A DNA stretch of 8,818 nt from JAENWH01 sp038248745 (GCA_038248745.1 JBBRXC010000065.1:1-8818), one strand, 5' to 3'; counted from the first letter of the stretch, positions 1 through 6,104 are shown. The notes: generated by a model not told the origin, from the letters alone. Program-made: numbers and translations.

Positions 1-41
1 AATGCAAGTATTAGAACAAAACTTATAATCGTTTTTTTCAT
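1..41 (-). CDS. 5' end of a secreted or lipoprotein gene, truncated by the window edge
   Basis: Read on the minus strand, an ATG at 41-39 is followed by 13 codons giving MKKTIISFVLILA before the window ends. Two lysines followed by a hydrophobic run is the typical start of a Gram-positive signal peptide, so the product is probably exported, either secreted or a lipoprotein. The lipobox or signal peptidase site would lie outside the window. A full AGGAGG Shine-Dalgarno sits 8 nt upstream, which strongly supports the start. The gene is divergent from the mntH-like transporter gene. A metal-binding lipoprotein would fit that neighbour, but nothing visible shows it. The function is unknown. Confidence 0.6.
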   Translation of the reverse strand, partial: MKKTIISFVLILA

Positions 42-49
42 TAGTGACG

Positions 50-55
50 CCTCCT
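50..55 (-). promoter_or_regulatory. Shine-Dalgarno of the minus-strand edge gene
   Basis: The minus strand reads AGGAGG here, inside the longer AAAAGGAGGCG, with 8 nt before the ATG at 41. It is the main evidence that the truncated leftward frame is a real gene. Confidence 0.75.
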
Positions 56-231
56 TTTGGGTAATTGGATTTTTCAAATGGATAGACTCTCGATCCACTT
101 TTAGTAATATAAAAAATATATACCCAAATATTCTAAATTTATACGCCAATTGTCATCTTGTTCATACCATTTAGAATTATGAAAAGAGAATAGCAATCCA
201 TTTATAAAGTAACTCGTTTGTAATATATTTG

Positions 232-240
232 TGATATAAT
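232..240 (+). promoter_or_regulatory. Extended -10 promoter of the mntH-like gene
   Basis: TGATATAAT combines a TG extension with a perfect TATAAT hexamer at 235-240. No good -35 hexamer stands 16-18 bp upstream, which an extended -10 can tolerate. Transcription would start near 247, giving a leader of about 23 nt before the ATG at 270. Confidence 0.6.
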
Positions 241-269
241 CATACAAAAATGATAAATGAGGTGACTGG

Positions 270-1532
270 ATGAAGAATAGCGCGTTTAAGAAAGAAAGCA
301 CAAAACATAGGCCGCAACTCGGCGCACTGGATATTTTCAAGTTCATCGGTCCTGGGCTTTTGGTTACAGTAGGATTTATTGACCCGGGCAATTGGGCTTC
401 CAATATCGCAGCGGGCTCACAATTTGGATATATTCTACTTTGGATGGTAACACTCTCCACCATTATGCTTATCCTTTTACAACACAATGTGGCTCATTTG
501 GGCATCGTCACCGGAGATTGCCTCGCCGAATCAGCGATGAAGCATTTGAAACCTGTTTTAGCCAAAGCGATATTGTGGTCAAGCATATTAGCTACCATTG
601 CCACTGCATTCGCTGAGATCCTGGGTGGAGCCATAGCCATGCAGCTTCTTTTTGGCATTCCTCTCGTTGTCGGTGCCATTTTTGTCCTTGCTTTGGTCAT
701 TTTTCTCTTGTTTTCCAACACCTACACAAAACTGGAAAAACTCATTGTGGGATTTGTTTCTATTATAGGATTTTCTTTTTTATATGAAATGAGCATCGTA
801 TCCATTGATTGGCCTTTAGCGATGAAAAGCTGGGTTACCGTCAGTATACCAGATGGTTCTATGGTAATCGTCATGGCAGTACTCGGAGCCGTCGTCATGC
901 CTCATAATTTATTTTTACATTCCGAAATCATTCAAAGCAGGCAGTGGAATTTAGAAGATGAAGCCGTCATTGCAAAACAATTAAAATATGAATTTACGGA
1001 CACCATGCTTTCGATGATTATTGGATGGGCGATCAACAGTGCGATGATCATTTTAGCCGCAGCAACTTTTTTCAAAAATAACATTGTTGTAACTGAACTG
1101 GATCAAGCACAACATCTATTGACGCCTATGCTCGGCTCGAAAGCAGCTATTGTTTTTGGCATAGCATTGCTGTTTTCTGGAATTTCTTCCACAATAACGG
1201 CTGGGATGGCAGGCGGTTCCATTTATGCTGGCCTTTTCAAGGAACCCTACGATATTAAAGACAATCATACAAAGTTTGGCGTTGCTGCAATACTCATTAT
1301 GTCGACGGTGATTATATTCTTTGTATCAAATCCTTTTAAAGGGCTTATCATTTCACAAATGATGTTGAGCATTCAGCTACCGATCACCGTATTTTTGCAA
1401 ATTTACTTGACCTCGTCTGAAAAAGTGATGGGCAAACATAAGAATTCAATCGTTTCTAATATTCTTTTGGTTACAATTGCATTAATTTTAACCATCCTTA
1501 ATGTGATGCTTTTCATTAGTTTTTTTAAATAG
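270..1532 (+). CDS. mntH: Nramp/MntH-family divalent metal transporter
   Basis: A 420-residue integral membrane protein of the Nramp family, which imports Mn2+ or Fe2+, usually with protons. The metal-site signatures are present: DPGN at 38-41 in helix 1, MPHN at 210-213 in helix 6, and an SQ..LS..LP stretch around Q363 in helix 10. M210, the residue linked to preference for Mn/Fe over Mg/Al, is retained. The length and roughly 11 hydrophobic segments fit bacterial members. The start is set by GAGGTGA (259-265) just upstream of the ATG. One oddity is that TM3, where canonical members read ATDLAE, here reads ATAFAE (111-116), so the usual Asp is Ala. The start of TM9 lacks the usual arginine pair. 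Proton coupling may therefore differ. The family call is firm; the exact substrate and the symbol are inference. Confidence 0.88.
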   Translation: MKNSAFKKESTKHRPQLGALDIFKFIGPGLLVTVGFIDPGNWASNIAAGSQFGYILLWMVTLSTIMLILLQHNVAHLGIVTGDCLAESAMKHLKPVLAKAILWSSILATIATAFAEILGGAIAMQLLFGIPLVVGAIFVLALVIFLLFSNTYTKLEKLIVGFVSIIGFSFLYEMSIVSIDWPLAMKSWVTVSIPDGSMVIVMAVLGAVVMPHNLFLHSEIIQSRQWNLEDEAVIAKQLKYEFTDTMLSMIIGWAINSAMIILAAATFFKNNIVVTELDQAQHLLTPMLGSKAAIVFGIALLFSGISSTITAGMAGGSIYAGLFKEPYDIKDNHTKFGVAAILIMSTVIIFFVSNPFKGLIISQMMLSIQLPITVFLQIYLTSSEKVMGKHKNSIVSNILLVTIALILTILNVMLFISFFK

Positions 1533-1541
1533 TTTCCTAGT

Positions 1542-1563
1542 ATAAAAAAGGGCTGGTTTTTAT
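1542..1563 (+). terminator. Weak terminator-like hairpin after mntH
   Basis: ATAAAAA (1542-1548) and TTTTTAT (1557-1563) form a perfect but AT-only stem around a G-rich 8-nt loop, starting 10 nt after the mntH stop. The A-tract/T-tract layout is terminator-like, but the stem has no GC pairs, so termination may be inefficient. Confidence 0.35.
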
Positions 1564-1585
1564 TTCCAATTAGTTACTGACTTTT

Positions 1586-1612
1586 TTGGGATTTTGTAAT
1601 AATATGTATAAG
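1586..1612 (+). promoter_or_regulatory. Possible promoter of the DMT transporter unit
   Basis: TTGGGA (1586-1591) and TATAAG (1607-1612) are separated by 15 bp, shorter than the ideal 17, with AT-rich surroundings. The leader to the ATG at 1665 would be about 45 nt. It is a weak match, kept because the 132-nt gap after mntH probably holds a start site. Confidence 0.3.
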
Positions 1613-1664
1613 AGCAAAATATAGATTAAAGTTATTTCATCTACTGAATTTCTAGGAAGGTCAT

Positions 1665-2567
1665 ATGGGGCAAATTAAAACATTTTTTACTGGTAAAGTT
1701 GTAGCAAATATGATGCTTCTTATAACGGCTTTACTTTGGGGAAGTTCATATTCATATAGAAAGATGGGGCTGGAATTCATGACCCCTTTCTTTTTTAACT
1801 TCTTACGGTTCTTTGTCGCATTTGTATTCCTTTTTATATTACTTATTGTTTCCCGAAATTTTACAAAAGAAGGAAAGAAGCCAATTGACTTAAAAACACA
1901 TATCAAAGGCGGGTTTTATTCTGGAACAGCCATCGCTTTTGGGGCAGCCATTCAGCAGTGGGCATTACTTTCTACAACAGCAGGTAAAGTTGGTTTTATC
2001 ACTTCTTTATATACAGTATTTGTGCCGGTTTTAGGGTTAATGATTTTTAAAACAAAGGTAAAACCTCAGATATGGGTTGCAGTTGGCGCAGCTTTTATTG
2101 GCCTTTTTTTGATTAGTGCAAATAAGGACCTTACGATAATTCCTGGAGATCTTGCGGCGTTTGTAAGTGCAATTGCCTTTGGATTTCACATTATTATCGT
2201 TGGACATTTTACACCAAAAACAGAGGGCATTGCGTTAAGCACCATCCAAATGTTTTTTGGCTGTCTCTGGAATCTGTTTTTTACCATGACAATGGAAAGT
2301 GGCAATACCATGGAAGGCGTTATGCTAGGCGCCTTTCCGATTATCTATACGGGTGTTTTTTCTATTGGGGTTGCATTTACACTGCAAATATTTGCTCAAA
2401 AAAGAACGACCCCTTCGATTGCAGCAATCATTATGAGCTTGGAATCCGTTTTTGCCGTGTTGTTTGCGGCTTTGCTTCTTAGTGAAACCATGAGTGTGAT
2501 GCAAACAATGGGATGCATATCCATATTTTCAGCAGTCATTATTGCACAAGTAGAAAGGAAAAAGTAG
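1665..2567 (+). CDS. DMT-superfamily (EamA) membrane transporter
   Basis: A 300-residue membrane protein with two EamA repeats and about ten predicted helices. Repeat one opens with TALLWGSSYSYRK (21-33), a form of the family's WG.S motif, followed by FNFLRFF (44-50), matching the usual helix-2 arginine. SLYTVFVPVLG (114-124) is the typical helix-4 segment. Repeat two starts near residue 160 and ends with SLESVFAVLFAALLLSE (258-274), close to the family's LEPVFA...LGE ending. DMT proteins export or import small metabolites such as amino acids; the substrate cannot be read from sequence. AGGAAGG (1654-1660) lies 4 nt before the ATG. The stop is 2 nt from the next start, so the two genes are probably translated together. 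Confidence 0.88.
   Translation: MGQIKTFFTGKVVANMMLLITALLWGSSYSYRKMGLEFMTPFFFNFLRFFVAFVFLFILLIVSRNFTKEGKKPIDLKTHIKGGFYSGTAIAFGAAIQQWALLSTTAGKVGFITSLYTVFVPVLGLMIFKTKVKPQIWVAVGAAFIGLFLISANKDLTIIPGDLAAFVSAIAFGFHIIIVGHFTPKTEGIALSTIQMFFGCLWNLFFTMTMESGNTMEGVMLGAFPIIYTGVFSIGVAFTLQIFAQKRTTPSIAAIIMSLESVFAVLFAALLLSETMSVMQTMGCISIFSAVIIAQVERKK
2554..2559 (+). promoter_or_regulatory. Shine-Dalgarno that sets the LemA-like start
   Basis: AAAGGA lies 10 nt before the ATG at 2570, inside the last codons of the DMT gene. It favours 2570 over an in-frame ATG at 2513, which would add 19 residues without a visible Shine-Dalgarno and put them inside the DMT coding region. Confidence 0.55.
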
Positions 2568-2569
2568 GA

Positions 2570-3076
2570 ATGGATATTTTTTACATCGTATTTGGCTTTA
2601 TTTTAGTGGTTATGGGTTGGTTGGAATTTGCCTATTCTAAACTGATGAGGCGTAAAAGGGAAGCAACTGAAAAGTGGGGGAAAATTGAAGCCATGTTAAA
2701 AGCTAGGGCTTCCGCTGTGCTGGAACTTCTGGAATCTGTTTCGGATCAGGGAATGATAGAACCGGAAATGGAAATTCTGTTTGAATTGAGGGGTGGATAT
2801 CTGTTTTCTCAGGATAGAGATCAGATCGCAGAAATAGCAGAAAGGACAACGCCTATTTTATATTCTTTATTAGAAAAATTGAAAACAAAAAACATCAGCA
2901 CTTCACTAATCGAAGAAATATTGGAGATGGATGAAGAGATTGAAGTAATGGCGGAAAATTTTAATAAATACGTTTATTTACACAATGAAATTATCGGATG
3001 GAAAAAATACAAGCTTCAAATTATGGTGTTGCGACCAAATATGTTAAGAGATTTTATATTAAAAAGGGAAATGTAA
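2570..3076 (+). CDS. Small membrane-anchored LemA-like protein
   Basis: A 168-residue protein with one N-terminal hydrophobic helix (about 3-20) and a charged helical remainder. Two stretches resemble LemA. LMRRKREATEKWGKIEAMLK (25-44) matches the pattern after the LemA membrane helix, where an L..R..V..AW..I...L.RR run is usual. FNKYVYLHNEI (131-141) resembles the paired YN motifs of the LemA C-terminal helix. The LemA hallmark RR.DLIPNLV is not conserved; here it reads KARASAVLELLES. LemA proteins have a helical-bundle fold and no settled biochemical role. I infer a diverged LemA member facing outward or inward from one membrane anchor. The tight link to the DMT gene suggests co-expression, not necessarily shared function. 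Confidence 0.6.
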   Translation: MDIFYIVFGFILVVMGWLEFAYSKLMRRKREATEKWGKIEAMLKARASAVLELLESVSDQGMIEPEMEILFELRGGYLFSQDRDQIAEIAERTTPILYSLLEKLKTKNISTSLIEEILEMDEEIEVMAENFNKYVYLHNEIIGWKKYKLQIMVLRPNMLRDFILKREM

Positions 3077-3093
3077 ACAAATAGCCGTGATAG

Positions 3094-3153
3094 AAAACAA
3101 GCTGTTCAAGCATTGGAGAAACCTCTAGATGCGAGAATATCTTGTTTTTTTTT
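3094..3153 (+). terminator. Rho-independent terminator with an extended two-part stem
   Basis: The outer stem pairs AAAACAAG (3094-3101) with CTTGTTTT (3141-3148), followed by an uninterrupted run of nine Ts (3145-3153). An inner hairpin pairs 3110-3118 with 3123-3132 around an AAAC loop, with two G-U pairs and a bulged A at 3129. It starts 18 nt after the LemA-like stop and isolates the DMT/LemA-like unit from the inositol operon. The total length is larger than a usual terminator. Confidence 0.75.
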
Positions 3154-3172
3154 GTATTTTTGAAAATAGGTA

Positions 3173-3201
3173 TTGATATTAACGAAAACGTTTGCTATAG
3201 T
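3173..3201 (+). promoter_or_regulatory. Sigma-A-type promoter of the inositol operon
   Basis: TTGATA (3173-3178) and TATAGT (3196-3201) differ from the sigma-A consensus by one base each and are separated by exactly 17 bp. Transcription would start near 3208, giving a leader of about 56 nt before the ATG at 3264. The whole spacer is filled by the left operator arm. Confidence 0.8.
3178..3195 (+). promoter_or_regulatory. LacI-family operator, left arm (O1)
   Basis: ATTAACGAAAACGTTTGC contains the 8-bp palindrome AAACGTTT centred on a CpG step at 3189-3190, the point where LacI-family hinge helices insert a leucine. It occupies the -35/-10 spacer, so bound repressor would block RNA polymerase. 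It matches the Bacillus cre consensus only partly (three mismatches), so the neighbouring LacI-type regulator is a better candidate than CcpA. Confidence 0.75.
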
Positions 3202-3219
3202 ATACCTAACCTACATTAC

Positions 3220-3237
3220 GCAAACGTTTTCGTTAAT
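3220..3237 (+). promoter_or_regulatory. LacI-family operator, right arm (O2)
   Basis: GCAAACGTTTTCGTTAAT is the exact reverse complement of the left arm, with its CpG centre at 3225-3226, 36 bp from the other centre. It lies about 12-30 nt past the expected transcription start, a classical repressor position. Bases between the arms (3196-3219) hold the -10 and the start point. Confidence 0.75.
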
Positions 3238-3263
3238 TTTATAACAAACAGGAGGGACTAAGA

Positions 3264-4277
3264 ATGTCGCCCACAATCAAGGATATCGCAAAAGAATTAG
3301 GCGTATCATACTCTTCTGTATCCAGAGCATTAAATGGCAAAAAAGGTGTTAGCGAAAAAACCCGAAACGATATTCAAAGAGTAGCAATTGACTTAGATTA
3401 TCAACCAAACGACCTGGCAAGGGGACTGGTGAATAAAGTTTCAAAAACCATTGGTGTGATTATACCAGAAATTACAAACCCCTTCTTCAGTGAAATAGTG
3501 AAGGGAATCATCGAAGCATCAACAAAAGAAAACTATGACATTTTTTTATGTGTTTCTAACTGGGATGCAGACATAGAGGCATCTTATTTGAAAGCACTTA
3601 AACAAAAGCAGGTAGATGGACTTATTATAAAACCGGCAAGGGACCAAGATGTATCTATTTATGAAAAAATTAAGATGCCTTATGTTATTCTTGAAAGCTG
3701 GGAGAAATTGGATAATGCTTGCGCTATTTCCCTTGACAATGAAAAGGGTGGATACTTGGCAGCGAGGCATTTGATTCAATGTGGATACAAAAATATCGTG
3801 TTTTTAGCAGGAAAAGAAGAATCCCTTTCTTCAAAACAGAGAAAATTGGGATGGAAGAAGGCATTGCGAGAAGCAGGTGTGAAAGAGAATGAAAGAAATA
3901 TTATGTACACTTCTTTCTCCATTGAAAGTGGATATGAAGCGACAAAAAAATTGATAGAGGCAGACGGAACCATTGACGGGATTTTTGCTGTAAATGACGT
4001 TGTGGCCATGGGAGCACTACAGTATTTAAGCGAAAAGGATATCCAGGTTCCTGAAAGAATAGGCGTGATCGGATTTGATAATATTTCATATTCCAAGTTG
4101 CCGCAAATCATGTTAACCACCATAAATCAACCGGTGTATGAAATGGGAACCATGGCGTTTCAGTCAGTGGTAGATATGTTAAAAGGAAAAGAAGATGTAA
4201 AGGGTAAAAGCTTTGTGTTTGAACCCGAGTTAATCGTTAGAAGAACCACAAGAGGAGTACAGGATGAAAAAAATTAA
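3264..4277 (+). CDS. LacI/GalR-family transcriptional repressor, probable regulator of the inositol operon
   Basis: A 337-residue LacI-family protein of usual length. The helix-turn-helix covers about 4-25 (TIKDIAKELGV... SSVSRALNG). The hinge is YQPNDLARGLVNK (46-58), with L55 at the minor-groove leucine position. A periplasmic-binding-protein-like sugar domain follows from about 62: PEITNPFF (68-75), QRKLGW (192-197, containing the usual sugar-contacting Arg), VNDVVAMGAL (243-252) and IGFDNISYS (269-277). AGGAGGG (3250-3256) stands 7 nt before the ATG. It is the first gene behind a promoter with twin LacI-type operators, so it probably represses itself and the inositol genes, with an inositol or a pathway intermediate as inducer. 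B. subtilis uses DeoR-type IolR instead. The family is certain, the effector is inferred. Confidence 0.9.
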   Translation: MSPTIKDIAKELGVSYSSVSRALNGKKGVSEKTRNDIQRVAIDLDYQPNDLARGLVNKVSKTIGVIIPEITNPFFSEIVKGIIEASTKENYDIFLCVSNWDADIEASYLKALKQKQVDGLIIKPARDQDVSIYEKIKMPYVILESWEKLDNACAISLDNEKGGYLAARHLIQCGYKNIVFLAGKEESLSSKQRKLGWKKALREAGVKENERNIMYTSFSIESGYEATKKLIEADGTIDGIFAVNDVVAMGALQYLSEKDIQVPERIGVIGFDNISYSKLPQIMLTTINQPVYEMGTMAFQSVVDMLKGKEDVKGKSFVFEPELIVRRTTRGVQDEKN

Positions 4278-5277
4278 AACAGGAATCGTAGGACTTGGCA
4301 GGCTAGGCAGCCTGCATGCACACAATATAGCATTTAACATTCCCAATGCAGAACTAACGGCAGTCTGCAGTGTCGTCCCTGAAGAAGTGGAAGCCGTGCA
4401 AAAGGAATGGGGAATTCCATATGGATATGCTGATTTTGGTGAAATGATCAGCAACAAAGAATTGGATGCTGTTGCTATCCTTTCTCCTTCTCCCTATCAT
4501 GTACAACATATAGAGATGGCGTTGGAAGCTGGACTTCATGTATTTGTTGACAAGCCCCTTGGCGTTAATGTGGAAGAATGCCTTAGAGCAGAAGAAGTTG
4601 TTGCAAAACACCCAGATCAAGTTTTTATGATTGGATTCATGAGACGATATGACCCATCCTATCAGTACGCGAAAAAAATGATTGAGCAAGGAAAAATCGG
4701 AAAGCCATTTCTAGTAAAATTGACAAGTTGTGATCCGGAACATACCATCGAAGGCGCCATTCGATTTGGTGCCAACAGCGGTGGATTATTTATCGATATG
4801 ACAGTTCATGACATTGATCTCGCCAGATGGTACCTACAGGATGAAGTAGAAGAAGTTTATGCCATCGGAGGCAGTTTTGTTCATAAAGAATTTGAAGGAT
4901 ATAACGATGCGGACAATACCCTCGCTTTGATGCGATTTAAAAATAACGGCATGGCCATGTTTCACAGTGGACGAAATGCAGCCCATGGATATCAGGTAGA
5001 GACAGAAATCATTGGACCTCTGGGATCATTACGAATAGCCGCTGAACCTTATAAAAATCTATGCACGATTTTTGATCAAAATGGTGTGGTGAAAGAATGT
5101 TCACAAAGTTTTCAGGAACGTTTTGCAGAAGCATATTTGGAGGAGATGAAAGAGTTCATCAATTGTATCGTAGAAGGGAAACAACCTGGTATTACAGTAC
5201 ATGACGGGACAATGAATACAAAAGTCGCTTTTTCTGCAACACAGTCGTTTCATGAAAAAAGAGCAATCAAACTTTAA
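4264..5277 (+). CDS. iolG: Gfo/Idh/MocA-family dehydrogenase, probable inositol 2-dehydrogenase
   Basis: A 337-residue cytoplasmic NAD(P)-dependent oxidoreductase that most likely oxidises myo- or scyllo-inositol to 2-keto-inositol (inosose), the first pathway step. The Rossmann motif is GLGRLG (10-15). DKP at 96-98 stands for the family's EKP, with K97 catalytic. D178 and H182 in DMTVHDIDLARW (178-189) match the Asp/His pair of Bacillus inositol dehydrogenase in spacing. At the end of strand 2, where NAD-specific members carry an acidic residue, this protein has C35-S36, so cofactor choice is open. It overlaps the repressor gene by 14 nt with AGAGGAG (4251-4257) 6 nt upstream, implying translational coupling. 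It could instead be an IolX/IolW-like scyllo-inositol enzyme; the symbol is tentative. Confidence 0.8.
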   Translation: MKKIKTGIVGLGRLGSLHAHNIAFNIPNAELTAVCSVVPEEVEAVQKEWGIPYGYADFGEMISNKELDAVAILSPSPYHVQHIEMALEAGLHVFVDKPLGVNVEECLRAEEVVAKHPDQVFMIGFMRRYDPSYQYAKKMIEQGKIGKPFLVKLTSCDPEHTIEGAIRFGANSGGLFIDMTVHDIDLARWYLQDEVEEVYAIGGSFVHKEFEGYNDADNTLALMRFKNNGMAMFHSGRNAAHGYQVETEIIGPLGSLRIAAEPYKNLCTIFDQNGVVKECSQSFQERFAEAYLEEMKEFINCIVEGKQPGITVHDGTMNTKVAFSATQSFHEKRAIKL

Positions 5278-5292
5278 AATTGGAGGATTCTG

Positions 5293-6102
5293 ATGGATTT
5301 AGAAAAAACATGTAAAATTAAAACACAAATAACAGAAGAGACTGGTTGTCAGACAATAGTAACCAATGACAGTGAGCCTTCTATGATGATGGATTTTAGT
5401 ATACTGAAGTTGAATAAAGGGACGAAATATAACAATAACGACCCAAAAGAACGACTTTTTTTATTACTCAACGGAGAAGCTGTTCTGCGGGTGGGAGATA
5501 AAGAATTTACCGTAAAAAGAGGAAATATTTTTGATGATGGGCCTTGGTCTCTCCACCTGCCGGAGAACATAGAAGTGGAAATTGAGGGGTGCGCTCAAGG
5601 TACAGAGTTTGCTGTTCACAGCACAGAAAATGAGAAAAAATTTGATGTAAAACTATATGGGCCAGAGGATTGCCGCATTGAAATTCGCGGAGAAGGTCAG
5701 ATGAATGAGGCCGGGACAAGGATGGTTCGGACGATATTGGATCACGACAATGCACCCTATGCAAATCTGATGTTGGGTGAAGATGTGCATTACCCCGGAA
5801 AATGGGCAGGATTTCCCTCCCATTCCCATAAGCAACCAGAGATTTATTTCTATCGGTTTATGCCGGAGCAGGGATTTGGACTATTAAAGCTTGGAGATCA
5901 GGGAGTTTGCCTAGAACAGAATGATACAGTGCTGATTTTGCCAGAACTTGTACATCCTCAGGTAGCAGCGCCAGGGTATGCCATGTACTTTCTTTGGGTG
6001 ATCAGGCATCTTGAAGGCAACCCATATATACGTCCTACATTTGAAGAAAAACACTTATGGGTAGAAGATCCAAAGGCAGTTATTTGGCCGGAAAGGAAAT
6101 AA
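5293..6102 (+). CDS. iolB: 5-deoxy-glucuronate isomerase IolB
   Basis: A 269-residue bicupin of the IolB/KduI family, which converts 5-deoxy-glucuronate to 2-deoxy-5-keto-gluconate in inositol breakdown. The second cupin carries the metal-binding pattern: H177 and H179 in FPSHSHKQPEIYFYRF (174-189), E183, and H221 in ELVHPQVAAPGYAMYFLW (218-235). These are typical of IolB, including the EIYFYRF strand. The N-terminal half, with GEAVLRVGDKEF (61-72) and RGNIFDDGPWS (76-86), fits the first cupin. Length matches the family. GGAGG (5282-5286) is 6 nt before the ATG, and the gene follows the dehydrogenase by 15 nt. The neighbours iolC and iolJ act on its product, which supports the assignment. Confidence 0.9.
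   Translation: MDLEKTCKIKTQITEETGCQTIVTNDSEPSMMMDFSILKLNKGTKYNNNDPKERLFLLLNGEAVLRVGDKEFTVKRGNIFDDGPWSLHLPENIEVEIEGCAQGTEFAVHSTENEKKFDVKLYGPEDCRIEIRGEGQMNEAGTRMVRTILDHDNAPYANLMLGEDVHYPGKWAGFPSHSHKQPEIYFYRFMPEQGFGLLKLGDQGVCLEQNDTVLILPELVHPQVAAPGYAMYFLWVIRHLEGNPYIRPTFEEKHLWVEDPKAVIWPERK
6092..6097 (+). promoter_or_regulatory. Shine-Dalgarno that sets the start of the TIM-barrel enzyme
   Basis: AAAGGA lies 7 nt before the ATG at 6105, which itself follows the iolB stop by 2 nt. An in-frame ATG at 6057 lies inside iolB, adds a 16-residue charged extension with no barrel-like content and has no comparable Shine-Dalgarno, so 6105 is preferred. Confidence 0.65.
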
Positions 6103-6104
6103 GA

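Larger units (their letters stand above)
42..269. other. Divergent intergenic region
   Basis: This 228-nt AT-rich region separates the leftward secreted-protein gene from the rightward mntH-like gene. It holds the leftward Shine-Dalgarno, the rightward extended -10 promoter and the rightward Shine-Dalgarno. I found no convincing leftward promoter: several AT-rich -10-like strings occur on the minus strand, but none has a -35 at proper spacing. I see no riboswitch; the rightward leader is only about 20 nt. An imperfect inverted repeat with TTTGTA/TACAAA arms (217-222 and 243-248) surrounds the rightward -10 and could be a regulator site. Confidence 0.6.
3178..3237. repeat. Perfect 18-bp inverted repeat around the operon promoter
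   Basis: The arms 3178-3195 and 3220-3237 are perfect reverse complements over all 18 positions and are separated by 24 nt. The match ends at both outer edges. As the left arm lies upstream of the expected transcription start, a hairpin would form only in read-through RNA; DNA binding by a repressor is the more likely role. Confidence 0.9.

Noticed and set aside
42..269. Manganese riboswitch or MntR box upstream of mntH
   Set aside because: The expected leader is only about 23 nt, too short for a yybP-ykoY riboswitch, and I see no match to the MntR box I know from B. subtilis.
101..487. Long open frame on the minus strand across the start of mntH
   Set aside because: It lies antisense to a clear Nramp coding region, has no Shine-Dalgarno at its ATG and gives a protein with no recognisable domain.
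2513..2569. Upstream start for the LemA-like gene, adding 19 residues
   Set aside because: The extension lies inside the DMT coding region, has no Shine-Dalgarno and displaces the membrane helix from the N-terminus; the ATG at 2570 is better placed.
3183..3196. Catabolite-response element (cre) for CcpA
   Set aside because: Against the Bacillus cre consensus it has three mismatches, including both outer bases, and the identical mirrored copy beside a LacI-type gene is better explained by the local repressor. CcpA cross-binding is not excluded.
3776..4123. Open frame of 115 codons on the minus strand inside the repressor gene
   Set aside because: It is antisense to the conserved LacI ligand-binding domain and has no plausible translation start signals or family resemblance.
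5112..5130. Third copy of the AACGTTTT operator-like string inside the dehydrogenase gene (near 5118)
   Set aside because: It shares only the core, lacks the flanking bases of the 18-bp arms and lies deep in coding sequence, so it is probably chance.
6057..6104. Upstream start for the TIM-barrel gene overlapping iolB
   Set aside because: The extra 16 residues are charged and unlike the family start, while a Shine-Dalgarno fits the ATG at 6105.
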